DNA of 64,000 bases, taken from Tenacibaculum tangerinum. GTDB taxonomy: Bacteria > Bacteroidota > Bacteroidia > Flavobacteriales > Flavobacteriaceae. The notes under the pieces are model-generated. The model did not search any database. It had not been told where the DNA came from and worked only from the letters and a program-made list of their open reading frames with translations. The DNA is taken from contig NZ_CP122539.1 in NCBI RefSeq assembly GCF_029853675.1, forward strand, positions 1,481,001-1,545,000, in the 5' to 3' direction. Made by a program: the position numbers and the translations under genes. Below, piece by piece: positions 9,300-17,857 of the stretch (the stretch's first letter is position 1; each line of letters starts with the position of its first letter).

Positions 9300-10193
9300 T
9301 TGAAGATAAAAAAGTACGGTGCTATTGATATTGGATCGAATGCGGTGAGATTATTGGTAGCGAATGTTATTGAAGAAAAAAACAAGGATCCACAATTTAA
9401 AAAATCCTCTTTAGTTCGTGTGCCTATTCGTTTAGGTGCTGATGCTTTTGTTTCTGGAAAAATTTCGGAAGGTAATATTCAACGAATGATTGATGCTATG
9501 CAAGCCTTCAAATTAATCATGAAAATTCATGGCGTAGAAAGATACAAGGCTTGTGCAACCTCTGCAATGCGAGAGGCAGAAAATGGTAAAGAAGTCGTAG
9601 CTACTATTTTAAAAACCACCGAAGTTCCGATTGATATTATTGACGGAAAAAAAGAAGCTGCAATCATATCGTCTACCGACTTAAATCAGCTAATAGAGTC
9701 TGATGCTACCTATTTATACGTAGATGTAGGTGGTGGTAGTACCGAATTCACCCTATTTTCTAAAGGTAAAATCATCAACTCTAAATCGTTTAAAATAGGA
9801 ACGGTACGTTTGCTAAACAATACCAAACCTGAAAACAAAATATTGTTTAAAAAGGTTCAAAAATGGATTGAAGAAAACACGAGCGAGTATAAACGTATTT
9901 CGCTAATAGGGTCTGGTGGAAACATCAATAAACTTTTTAAAATGTCTGGTAGAGATATCGGAAAACCAATTTCGTATATCTACTTAAATGCGCAATATGA
10001 ATTCTTAAAAAGGATGAGTTATCAAGAGCGAATTTCTGAACTTAGTTTAAACCCAGATAGAGCCGATGTAATTATTCCCGCAACAAAAATTTATCTTTCT
10101 GCCATGAAGTGGAGTGGCGCAAGAAAAATTTATGTTCCTAAAATTGGACTTTCAGACGGAATTATAAAAAGTTTATATTTCAATAAGTTATAA
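9300..10193 (+). CDS. Ppx/GppA family phosphatase (exopolyphosphatase-like)
   Basis: 297 residues, comprising only the N-terminal actin-like ATPase fold of the Ppx/GppA family without the C-terminal HD region of the long E. coli Ppx. The two phosphate-binding loops are visible: GAIDIGSNAVRLLV near residue 8 and YVDVGGGSTEFTLF near 140, plus SLIGSGGNINKL. It hydrolyses polyphosphate or pppGpp. The start is TTG at 9300, chosen because it directly precedes the conserved KKYGAIDIGSN and no ATG lies upstream in frame. Cotranscribed with the SixA-like gene. Confidence 0.88.
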   Translation: MKIKKYGAIDIGSNAVRLLVANVIEEKNKDPQFKKSSLVRVPIRLGADAFVSGKISEGNIQRMIDAMQAFKLIMKIHGVERYKACATSAMREAENGKEVVATILKTTEVPIDIIDGKKEAAIISSTDLNQLIESDATYLYVDVGGGSTEFTLFSKGKIINSKSFKIGTVRLLNNTKPENKILFKKVQKWIEENTSEYKRISLIGSGGNINKLFKMSGRDIGKPISYIYLNAQYEFLKRMSYQERISELSLNPDRADVIIPATKIYLSAMKWSGARKIYVPKIGLSDGIIKSLYFNKL

Positions 10194-10593
10194 GCTTATT
10201 TCAATATTTATAAGCATTTTGTAGCTTTCAGCCAAGAATGACTTATTTGAGAGCGATTTTTCGATTCTAAAAACGTCGTATTTAAGAGCACTTATGATTA
10301 GGGTAAGCACCATTTTATTTGTAAGACTTGCTAAATAAGTGTTATGTTCATTGTAATACGATTAATAGTTTATTATTTCGCATTTAGGTCTACCTCTGAG
10401 ATTTTTTTTCTTAACGACTTATATTTTACATAGCATACTCTTTTTCTAAGCTATTTTTCTTTTTCAATAAAGCTTTCCTAAAAGAAAAAATTACCATTTA
10501 TTATCTAATAATAAGTGACTTTTTAAAAAAACGGTGTCATATATGTAGAGTGAATAAGTATACCTTGGTATAAAACTCTAACAAAAAATCAAA
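10194..10593. other. 400-bp intergenic stretch without recognisable gene
   Basis: AT-rich, no open frame of note on either strand and no obvious repeat. Only the bidirectional terminator at its right end is recognisable. Confidence 0.6.
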
Positions 10594-10623
10594 AAAAAAC
10601 CGAGTTTCACAACTCGGTTTTTG
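10594..10623. terminator. Bidirectional terminator
   Basis: CCGAGTT (10600-10606), loop TCAC, AACTCGG (10611-10617), with A-run on the left and T-run on the right. It can serve the Ppx gene transcript from the left and the DUF389 gene from the right. Confidence 0.85.
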
Positions 10624-10634
10624 ATTTTGATTAC

Positions 10635-12083
10635 TTATTTTCTCGTCAACTCTAAGGCGTTTATTTTTAGCTCTTTTTGAATCCAACCTTTAAATTCTTT
10701 TTCTTTTTTAACAAGAGTTGAATCGGGTAATTTTTCATTCCATTTAACTGAGACTTGCGTTACGGTATCAATCTTAATAAAATCGGTCGATGATAAAACT
10801 TTCGACACACTCATTTCTTTAATATCATTAAATCTAATTTTGGCTTCTGTACTAATCTTACTAAAAGGTATTGAGTTTTTATTTCGATTAAGCGCATCTT
10901 GTTCTATTCTTTGGTTTAAGGCAGAGATTGTTTCCTTCAATCCTTCTATTTCTTTATGTAAGCCCTCAATTACATTGTCTTTTTTATCTAAGTCTGCAAT
11001 GGCTCTGTCATACGCATCGACCACTCTGTCGACACTTTTTGCTTTATTTTCGTTTACCTCTAACTCGTATGCTCCTATTCTTGGGAAAGTTTTTAACTCA
11101 TTTCTTAAAAAAGATTCTGTTGCATCGCTAATATCTCCGTTAAAAAATAGACTTATCTTTTTATCTTTAATATTTATTTTATTTCGCTGCAACCATAGGT
11201 TAGGATTGTCCATCACTTTCGTTTTCAAAAACCGTTCATAGTTGGCATTAACAATACTCTCTTTATATACTCCTACAAAAGTAAAAACAGCGGGTATCAT
11301 TACCATAAATGCTATAAAAGACACCAATCTAGCAATTCTTTTACGTTTTGCTGAATTCACATAGCGAATCATGGTAAAACCTAAGAGCTTTAAAATTAAG
11401 ATGGTTGCCAGTGCGATAAAAATTGTATTTATGGTGAATAAATACATCGCACCTAAGAAATAGTCGAAATTGCCTACTGCCAAACCATACCCTGCGGTAC
11501 ACAAAGGTGGCATTAACGCTGTTGCAATTGCTACACCAAAAATTACAGAAGCAATTGTTCCTTTCTTAGTTCTTGCTATAATCAATGCCAAACCACCGAA
11601 AAAGGCAATTAGCACATCGCGTATATCAGGTCTTACCCTACCCAATAATTCTGAGGTTTCTTCACGAAGTGGAAATAAAAAGAAGAATAAAAATGCGGTT
11701 AACAAACTTAACACAATCATTGTCGCCAAATTTATCAACGATTTTCGTAGCGTATCGATGTCGTTGATAGCAATTGACAGTCCTACTCCTAAAATGGGAC
11801 CCATTAGAGGAGAAATTAACATCGCTCCAATTACTACAGCTGTCGAATTTGCATTTAAACCTATTGATGCTACAAAAATAGAACAGATTAAAATCCATGC
11901 CGTAGCTCCTTTAAAAGGAATGTCATTTTTTATGGCCTCTATGGTTGCTTCTTGATCGGTATCGTCTCTAAAGTCAAGCAACTCTATTAGAAACTTCCTC
12001 ACCTTTTTCCACAGTCCTCTGGCATCTTTCTGTATTTCTTGCTTCGACTGCTCTACAGCTTGTTCTTGCTTGTTTTCTTCCAT
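10635..12083 (-). CDS. DUF389 membrane protein
   Basis: 482 residues. Six or more hydrophobic segments fill residues 55-265, including the family signature stretch AVVIGAMLISPLMGPILGVG (residues 80-100) and ATALMPPLCTAGYGLAVG. Then follows a C-terminal soluble region with a coiled coil near 355-395. DUF389 (TIGR00341-like) proteins are of unknown function. No partner gene is evident; neighbours are unrelated. Confidence 0.85.
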   Translation of the reverse strand: MEENKQEQAVEQSKQEIQKDARGLWKKVRKFLIELLDFRDDTDQEATIEAIKNDIPFKGATAWILICSIFVASIGLNANSTAVVIGAMLISPLMGPILGVGLSIAINDIDTLRKSLINLATMIVLSLLTAFLFFFLFPLREETSELLGRVRPDIRDVLIAFFGGLALIIARTKKGTIASVIFGVAIATALMPPLCTAGYGLAVGNFDYFLGAMYLFTINTIFIALATILILKLLGFTMIRYVNSAKRKRIARLVSFIAFMVMIPAVFTFVGVYKESIVNANYERFLKTKVMDNPNLWLQRNKINIKDKKISLFFNGDISDATESFLRNELKTFPRIGAYELEVNENKAKSVDRVVDAYDRAIADLDKKDNVIEGLHKEIEGLKETISALNQRIEQDALNRNKNSIPFSKISTEAKIRFNDIKEMSVSKVLSSTDFIKIDTVTQVSVKWNEKLPDSTLVKKEKEFKGWIQKELKINALELTRK

Positions 12084-12139
12084 ATTTTTGATTTTTGTTA
12101 ACTTCGGAAAGATACGAAATTCCCAAATTAGAAATGAGA

Positions 12140-12178
12140 TAAAAAACGCTTGAAGATTCTACACCTTCAAGCGTTTTA
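12140..12178 (-). terminator. Terminator of the C1 peptidase gene
   Basis: AACGCTTGAAG and CTTCAAGCGTT form an 11-bp stem around a 9-nt loop, with A6 at the left (U-tract when read leftwards) and T4 at the right. Confidence 0.85.
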
Positions 12179-12198
12179 AACCACCAAAAAAGCTTCTC

Positions 12199-13314
12199 TT
12201 ACCTAAGATCTAATTTATTTTTTAAACTCGGTGAAATTGCTTCTTTGTGTACTAAAACTGATATTGTTTTTAGTTTAAAGTAAGGAATTGACATGTATAC
12301 ATACCCTTTATTTCCTTGATTGGTACCCCATGAGTTCTTTACTTTAAAATACGTATTTCCTTTTTGGTCTTTTACCAACCCAACAATGTGCATTAAATGA
12401 TCGTCGGTGGTATTAAAATTTTCAAACTCTGCCTGACGTAAACTTGGTGTAATCGTTTTTTCCTTAACAATTTCTGTCATTGCTTTCTCATTTTCCAAGC
12501 TACTCGCTGGAATTACAGCTACTCCGTTTTTTGACGAGAATGTTTGTTCTGAAACATCACAATCCAGTTCAACAGTGTATCCTTTTGTAATAGCTTCTTC
12601 AGTTACAGAAACCAGTTCATCTAAAGAAATATTGTAAAATGCTCCATTTGAAAAGTTATCTGGAATACTTAACACAAATGGGTCGTATTTCTTAGCATGC
12701 TCAAAAGAACTAATGGTCACATAGTTTGAAGGATCAATTTTTACGTATTCAGCAAAAGACTTGGGAGTATATTTTTTTCCTTCAAAAGTAAATTCCTCTT
12801 TACCTTTACCTAAATACACATCTAAAACACTTTCTACGGATTGTTTCCATTTCGGACTTAATTCTCCGGCTGGATTTGTAATGTAGGTGTCTAACATCGA
12901 CTTTAATACGGCAACCATTTCTGCATGATTATGCCTGTCTTGCCCGAGATCTAAACCTGTAAAAACCTGCTCAGGTACCAATCCGTATCTTTGTACCGAA
13001 TTCATCACATCGTGCGCTAAGCCTCCTTCACTAAACTGTGCTTTTCCTTGACGGTACAGGTAATTGGTTGCTTTATCGGAATACGTGTTACGAACGGTAT
13101 ACATTTCAGACAAGTCTATATTTTTACCTGTTAATCGAATAATTTCTGATTCTAAAAAAGAGGTGGTAGAAAAACTCCAACACGTTCCTGTTCTCCCTTG
13201 GCTTTTAACTTCGGTATCTTCAATATCTTTTACTGTTGAAAATTGATATTTTTGTGCTGTAGTAGCAGTAATGCTTAAAAAAGTTAGCACGACTGCTAAA
13301 AGAATTCTTTTCAT
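12199..13314 (-). CDS. Secreted C1 (papain-fold) peptidase, bleomycin hydrolase/aminopeptidase C type
   Basis: 371 residues with a signal peptide (1-21). Catalytic residues are in place: Cys45 in GRTGTCWSFS, His in DHLMHIVGLVKD and Asn in VKNSWG. The layout (large insert between Cys and His) fits peptidase family C1B. Cytosolic PepC has no signal peptide; this flavobacterial version is exported to the periplasm or beyond. It stands alone with its own terminator. Confidence 0.88.
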   Translation of the reverse strand: MKRILLAVVLTFLSITATTAQKYQFSTVKDIEDTEVKSQGRTGTCWSFSTTSFLESEIIRLTGKNIDLSEMYTVRNTYSDKATNYLYRQGKAQFSEGGLAHDVMNSVQRYGLVPEQVFTGLDLGQDRHNHAEMVAVLKSMLDTYITNPAGELSPKWKQSVESVLDVYLGKGKEEFTFEGKKYTPKSFAEYVKIDPSNYVTISSFEHAKKYDPFVLSIPDNFSNGAFYNISLDELVSVTEEAITKGYTVELDCDVSEQTFSSKNGVAVIPASSLENEKAMTEIVKEKTITPSLRQAEFENFNTTDDHLMHIVGLVKDQKGNTYFKVKNSWGTNQGNKGYVYMSIPYFKLKTISVLVHKEAISPSLKNKLDLR

Positions 13315-13379
13315 GTTGAATAGCTTGTGTTTGAGCTAGCAATTTACTCTTTTTAGAAGAGTATAAAACTAGAAAACTG

Positions 13380-15779
13380 TTAAAAATCGACAATTACTCC
13401 TAAACGGGGCAACGCTCGTCCTGTTGTACTTTCTATTTCTTCTAATAGATATCTCGAACTATCATTAGGGTCGGTAATTCGTCCGCTTTCATTTTCTAGA
13501 GGCAATAAAAAAGGTTGTTGCTTAGAGCTACTCGCATATATATTTTGAACGTCTACATACAAATTAATTGCTGCTTTTTTTAAGAACCAAGTTTTATCTA
13601 CACGTACATCTAACTGAGTATAAGTATCTAATCTTTTTTCATTTAGTTTTGTGTAATCTAAAATACCACCGTTACGAACATCGTAATTTTCTTTTAATGA
13701 AGACGCTTCTAAGTCGTAAGGAGTATACGGTCTGCCCCCAACCAATCGAAACTTCGTTCCTACTTCCCAGTTTCTATTTAGCTTTTTTCCTGCCGTTATC
13801 GTTAATAGGTGTTTGTTATCCCAGGTTGATGGCACATAGTTTCCCTGCACGTCTTTAAATTCACTTCTTACAAAAGTATACGACGCTATTCCGTATAAAC
13901 CGCTGTACGATTTTTTTTGGGCTAATAGCTCAAATCCATAAGCTCTTCCTTCAGAGGTAGAACTTACAGCTTCGTTTCCTACAACACCAAAATCAGCACC
14001 TAAATTGGCTAAACTTATTTGATTTCTTAAGGAAAACGGATAATCCTCATACCCTTTGTAAAAACCTTCAAAAGTTACTTTTGCACTTGTATCAGGCTTA
14101 AAAGTTAATCCACCTACATAATGATCCGATTGAATGTATTTTAAACCGTTTTTATTTTCAAATTCTCCCAAATTGTTTTGGTACCCTAATACGGTGTATG
14201 AAGGCAGTTGATAGTATCTTCCTACCGAAGAACTGAGCATCCAATTTTCAGCTAACTGATAGCTCAAAGAGATTCTTGGCGAAAACTGATTGAGTGGGTT
14301 GCTCATGGTTGAATTGTAATCAATTCCATCCATTCTAAAACCAAAAGAAACTCCTAATTTTTCATTCAAATACTTCTTTGACACTTGTCCGAAAACACCA
14401 TATTTAACAAAATCGATGACAGCATTAAAATCATTGATAAAAACCCCATCAGAATTTGCCTTCTTTTGAAAGTTATTGTTGGTATAGGTCGCTGTTTCTA
14501 AGTTGAACCCTAAGTTGAAATCCATGTTATTGTTACTTTCAAAATTGTTCTCATAACGCAACTTATTTTCTATTTCTCTAGAGGTAAAATTAAGCAGCAA
14601 ATTGTCAGGAGTTTCTTCGTTTAAAAAATATTTTACAGCTCTATTTTCCCATTCGTTTCTACTCAACACAAACAAATGTGTAGCGTTTGGTGCAAAATAT
14701 TTATAACTTGCTCCTACAGTATAATTCCATTGATTGTTTACTGGAACTGAATTCAAGATAACTTTATTTCTTTTAATCGTTTCTACATCTGTTTCTCCAT
14801 CGTTTACCTCTTTGTTAATTTCAAAATTATCAATCGCTCCGAGAGCTACTATCGACAGCTCGCTGTTTTTTGATAATTGTGACTTCACATTTAGCTGAAA
14901 GTCGTTGTATGTTGGTAAAAAAGGTAGTTTAATCAATTTAAACAAAAACTGTAAGTACGATTGTCTTGCTGAAAAAATAAACGTGGTATTTTTACCCAAA
15001 GGACCGTCTAAAGTAATACCTGCATCTGAGGTTCCTAAGGTCGCTCGTGTGTTTAACGAATTTGGATTTCCTCTTTTCTGAGTAAATTCTATTACCGAAC
15101 TTAATGCGTTTCCTCTATTGGCAGGAAATGCACTCGAATAAAAATCTACTTTACGTATCAAATCGGCATTCATAATACCTACAGGACCACCTGTAGCTCC
15201 TTGGGTTTGAAAGTGATTGATTACTGGAACTTCGATTCCATCTAAATAAAACTTATTTTCTGAGGTAGCCCCTCCTCTAATGATAATATCATTTCTAAAT
15301 CCAGGGTTTGAAGCGACTCCTGGAAAAGATTGAATTACTTTTAAAACATCTCGATCACCACCGGGGTTCTTTTCTATTTCTGCAATACCTAAAGATTGAA
15401 GTGATAGCGGACTTACAACCGATTCTTTGAATAAGGCTGCTTTTATTTGTACTTCGTTTAATTGTGTTGAACTTTCTACCAGTTCTATCGTGATATATGG
15501 TGAGTTGTCTTTTGTTACCAAATACTCATCAGAAATCAATGTTTCATAGCCTATAAATGAAGCTTGAATTTTGTTATACCCTAACGGGATGTTATTCAAT
15601 ATAAAATTTCCATTTTCATCAGATACCGCACCGATAGTGGTTCCGTATACTAAAACATTTACGAAAGGAAGCGTCTCTCTTGTTTTTGAATCGATAATCT
15701 TTCCAGAAATTTTACCTTCATTTTGAGCTAAACCAATGAACGCTTGAAATAAAGCTAAGAATATTACTATTTTTTTCAT
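13380..15779 (-). CDS. TonB-dependent receptor with carboxypeptidase-regulatory N-domain
   Basis: 799 residues. Signal peptide 1-18, CarboxypepD_reg-like domain (about 22-110), plug domain (about 115-235; RNDIIIRGGATSENKFYLDGI), barrel to the C-terminal phenylalanine (LGVIVDF). No SusD follows. It is about 65 bp upstream of the C1 peptidase, both leftward, but the spacing gives no firm operon call. Ligand unknown. Confidence 0.88.
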   Translation of the reverse strand: MKKIVIFLALFQAFIGLAQNEGKISGKIIDSKTRETLPFVNVLVYGTTIGAVSDENGNFILNNIPLGYNKIQASFIGYETLISDEYLVTKDNSPYITIELVESSTQLNEVQIKAALFKESVVSPLSLQSLGIAEIEKNPGGDRDVLKVIQSFPGVASNPGFRNDIIIRGGATSENKFYLDGIEVPVINHFQTQGATGGPVGIMNADLIRKVDFYSSAFPANRGNALSSVIEFTQKRGNPNSLNTRATLGTSDAGITLDGPLGKNTTFIFSARQSYLQFLFKLIKLPFLPTYNDFQLNVKSQLSKNSELSIVALGAIDNFEINKEVNDGETDVETIKRNKVILNSVPVNNQWNYTVGASYKYFAPNATHLFVLSRNEWENRAVKYFLNEETPDNLLLNFTSREIENKLRYENNFESNNNMDFNLGFNLETATYTNNNFQKKANSDGVFINDFNAVIDFVKYGVFGQVSKKYLNEKLGVSFGFRMDGIDYNSTMSNPLNQFSPRISLSYQLAENWMLSSSVGRYYQLPSYTVLGYQNNLGEFENKNGLKYIQSDHYVGGLTFKPDTSAKVTFEGFYKGYEDYPFSLRNQISLANLGADFGVVGNEAVSSTSEGRAYGFELLAQKKSYSGLYGIASYTFVRSEFKDVQGNYVPSTWDNKHLLTITAGKKLNRNWEVGTKFRLVGGRPYTPYDLEASSLKENYDVRNGGILDYTKLNEKRLDTYTQLDVRVDKTWFLKKAAINLYVDVQNIYASSSKQQPFLLPLENESGRITDPNDSSRYLLEEIESTTGRALPRLGVIVDF

Positions 15780-15865
15780 AATTTGGGAGGTATTTGTACC
15801 CTACAAAAATACAATTTTTGTTTAGTATATAACATTTTTTGTTAAACAAAATTACAGTAAAAACA

Positions 15866-15896
15866 AAAAAAGAACAACATCTGGTTGTTCTTTTTA
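15866..15896 (-). terminator. Terminator after the tRNA pair
   Basis: AGAACAAC (15871-15878) pairs with GTTGTTCT (15884-15891), followed leftwards by an A7 run (U-tract on the minus strand). It lies directly downstream of tRNA-Tyr. Confidence 0.75.
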
Positions 15897-15897
15897 G

Positions 15898-15980
15898 TGG
15901 GGAGAGCAGGATTCGAACCTGCGAAGTCGTAAGACAACGGAGTTACAGTCCGTCCCATTTGGCCGCTCTGGAATCTCCCC
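15898..15980 (-). tRNA. tRNA-Tyr (anticodon GTA)
   Basis: 83 nt on the minus strand with a 7-bp acceptor stem (GGGGAGA/TCTCCCC), anticodon arm ACGGA-CTGTAAC-TCCGT, a long class II variable arm and T-arm GCAGG-TTCGAAT-CCTGC. The 3' CCA is not encoded. Confidence 0.97.
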
Positions 15981-15988
15981 AAAGCTTT

Positions 15989-16023
15989 AAAAAAAGCTTC
16001 TCTATTTTTTATTGAGAAGCTTT
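15989..16023 (-). terminator. Hairpin between tRNA-Lys and tRNA-Tyr
   Basis: AAAGCTTCTC (15993-16002) pairs perfectly with GAGAAGCTTT (16014-16023), with a T-run on the minus-strand side. It may be a terminator or a processing hairpin between two tRNAs of one transcript. Confidence 0.65.
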
Positions 16024-16028
16024 ATTAG

Positions 16029-16101
16029 TGACCGGGCTGGGGCTCGAACCCAGGACCCTCTCCTTAAAAGGGAGATGCTCTACCAACTGAGCTACCCGGT
16101 C
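16029..16101 (-). tRNA. tRNA-Lys (anticodon TTT)
   Basis: 73 nt on the minus strand. Acceptor GACCGGG/CCCGGTC, D-arm GCTC/GAGC, anticodon arm TCTCC-CTTTTAA-GGAGA and T-arm CTGGG-TTCGAGC-CCCAG all pair. CCA not encoded. Confidence 0.97.
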
Positions 16102-16234
16102 ATTAATTACATTTGCATTTCTGCGTTTGCGGGTGCAAATATAGAAGGTTTTATTGTTCTCACAAATATTTTTTTAAATTTATTTTGATTTTTTTCAGCA
16201 CTCTTTTGTTATAGTTTAAGTAACAGAAAGTTAC

Positions 16235-16999
16235 CTAAAAATCATTCAAATAGGCAGTTCTTACTTTTTTAAATAAGTTCGAAGAATACACGAAATCTAC
16301 CACCGCTTCATTTTCTGTTTTAAAAATTTCTTTGTACGATCCTTCCCATGCTTTTACTCCATTTTTAAGAAAAACAATCTTGTCTCCTATCTCCATTACA
16401 GAATTCATATCGTGGGTATTGATTACGGTAGTTATTTGATACTCGTCTGTAATTTCTTGTATCAGGTTGTCGATAACAATCGCTGTTTGTGGGTCTAATC
16501 CTGAGTTTGGCTCATCACAAAACAAATATTTAGGTCTCATTACAATAGCACGAGCAATGGCCACCCTTTTTTGCATTCCTCCAGATAATTCAGCCGGAAA
16601 TTTCTTATTTGCATTTTCTAAATTCACTCGTTGTAAAACAAAATTTACTCTATCGAGCATTTCACTTTCTGGTTGCTTGGTAAACATTTTTAGCGGAAAC
16701 ATTACATTTTCTTCTACCGTTTGAGAGTCAAACAATGCACTGCCTTGAAATACCATACCCAATTCTTGTCGAAATTGACGTTTGTCTTCTAAAGTCATAT
16801 CAACATTGGCAAGACCATTGTAAATAATCGTTCCTTTTTCAGGGGTATGCAAACCAATCAACGACTTTAAAAATACTGTTTTACCAGAACCACTTTGTCC
16901 GATAATTAAACTTGTTTCTCCTGGTTTAAACGACGTTGTAATTCCTTTTAAAATCTCAACACCATTAAAACCTTTGTGCAAATTGTGTACTTCTATCAT
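16235..16999 (-). CDS. mlaF: ABC transporter ATP-binding protein, MlaF type
   Basis: 254 residues. Walker A IGQSGSGKTVF near residue 34, signature ELSGGMQKRVAIARA near 142 and Walker B YLFCDEPNSGLDP near 163; the Met-Gln-Lys after the signature and the Asn-Ser-Gly in Walker B are typical of the Mla/Mkl lipid-transport ATPases. It energises inner-membrane lipid transport together with the MlaE permease whose stop codon it overlaps by one base (TAATG). An MCE-domain protein is not in the window. Confidence 0.87.
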   Translation of the reverse strand: MIEVHNLHKGFNGVEILKGITTSFKPGETSLIIGQSGSGKTVFLKSLIGLHTPEKGTIIYNGLANVDMTLEDKRQFRQELGMVFQGSALFDSQTVEENVMFPLKMFTKQPESEMLDRVNFVLQRVNLENANKKFPAELSGGMQKRVAIARAIVMRPKYLFCDEPNSGLDPQTAIVIDNLIQEITDEYQITTVINTHDMNSVMEIGDKIVFLKNGVKAWEGSYKEIFKTENEAVVDFVYSSNLFKKVRTAYLNDF

Positions 17000-17739
17000 T
17001 AGGTTAATAACATTTGAGTTAAGAAATAATTGGCGATTACAATGAGTACGGTGGTCCAGACTACCGATTGTGTACTTGCTTTCCCTACTTCTAACGAACC
17101 TCCCTTTACATAGTATCCGTGATACGAAGGTACTGTGGCTATTAAAAAAGCAAAAACTACCGTTTTTATCAACGCATAGGTAATTAAAAACGGATCAAAA
17201 TCGAGCTGCACTCCTGCAATATAATCTACACCCGAAAATAAACCCGATAACACTCCTGCTATCCATCCGCCAAAAATTCCTAAAAACATTCCTAAAATAA
17301 TTAAAAAAGGATAAAAGAAAACCGTCGCTATTATTTTAGGCAATACCAAATAGTTTAAAGAGTTAATTCCCATAACTTCTAAAGCATCTATTTGTTCGGT
17401 AACACGCATGGTTCCTATACTTGAGGTAATATACGACCCTACTTTTCCTGCTAAAATAATAGAACAAAAAGTAGGCGCAAACTCCAAAATTACCGATCGC
17501 TTTGCAGCAAAACCAATGAGGGATCTTGGAATAAATGGACTATCTAAATTCAATGCAGTTTGTAAAGCGATTACCCCTCCTATAAAAAATGAGATAAAAG
17601 CTATGATTCCTATCGACTTATGCCCTAATTCATCTATTTCTCTAAACAAAGCCTCGCGAAATACCCGTGCCCTTTGAGGTTTCGTAAAAACCTGTTTTAG
17701 CATGGCGACGTATTTACCTATATGCTCAATGTAATTCAT
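16999..17739 (-). CDS. mlaE: MlaE-type lipid transport permease
   Basis: 246 residues with about five membrane segments and the family signature EQIDALEVMGINSLNYLVLP near residue 135. It is the permease of the Mla-type phospholipid transporter in the inner membrane and is translationally coupled to the ATPase gene. The N-terminal amphipathic segment (1-35) is typical. The gene is divergent from the PafA-type phosphatase. Confidence 0.88.
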   Translation of the reverse strand: MNYIEHIGKYVAMLKQVFTKPQRARVFREALFREIDELGHKSIGIIAFISFFIGGVIALQTALNLDSPFIPRSLIGFAAKRSVILEFAPTFCSIILAGKVGSYITSSIGTMRVTEQIDALEVMGINSLNYLVLPKIIATVFFYPFLIILGMFLGIFGGWIAGVLSGLFSGVDYIAGVQLDFDPFLITYALIKTVVFAFLIATVPSYHGYYVKGGSLEVGKASTQSVVWTTVLIVIANYFLTQMLLT

Positions 17740-17826
17740 TAAACGAAATCTATTTTCTTTTTTGCTAAAGTATTAAAAAACCATTAACTCATCGCCTTAT
17801 TTACAAGTTTTAGCTCGCTTTTTATG

Positions 17827-17834
17827 TACCTTTG
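17827..17834 (+). promoter_or_regulatory. Bacteroidetes-type -7 element upstream of the phosphatase gene
   Basis: TACCTTTG fits the TAnnTTTG consensus of the flavobacterial primary sigma factor and lies 23 bp before the ATG at 17858. I see no clear -33 TTG partner at the expected spacing. Confidence 0.4.
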
Positions 17835-17857
17835 ATTTTTAATTGTGAAAAAATAAA

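Noticed and set aside
10840..11955. Several long rightward open frames opposite the DUF389 gene
   Set aside because: They are antisense frames created by codon bias of the membrane protein; their translations have no domain and no upstream signals.
15866..16101. Possible integration site (attB) at the tRNA-Tyr/tRNA-Lys pair
   Set aside because: No duplicated tRNA 3' end, integrase or foreign-looking block adjoins the tRNAs; housekeeping genes flank both sides.
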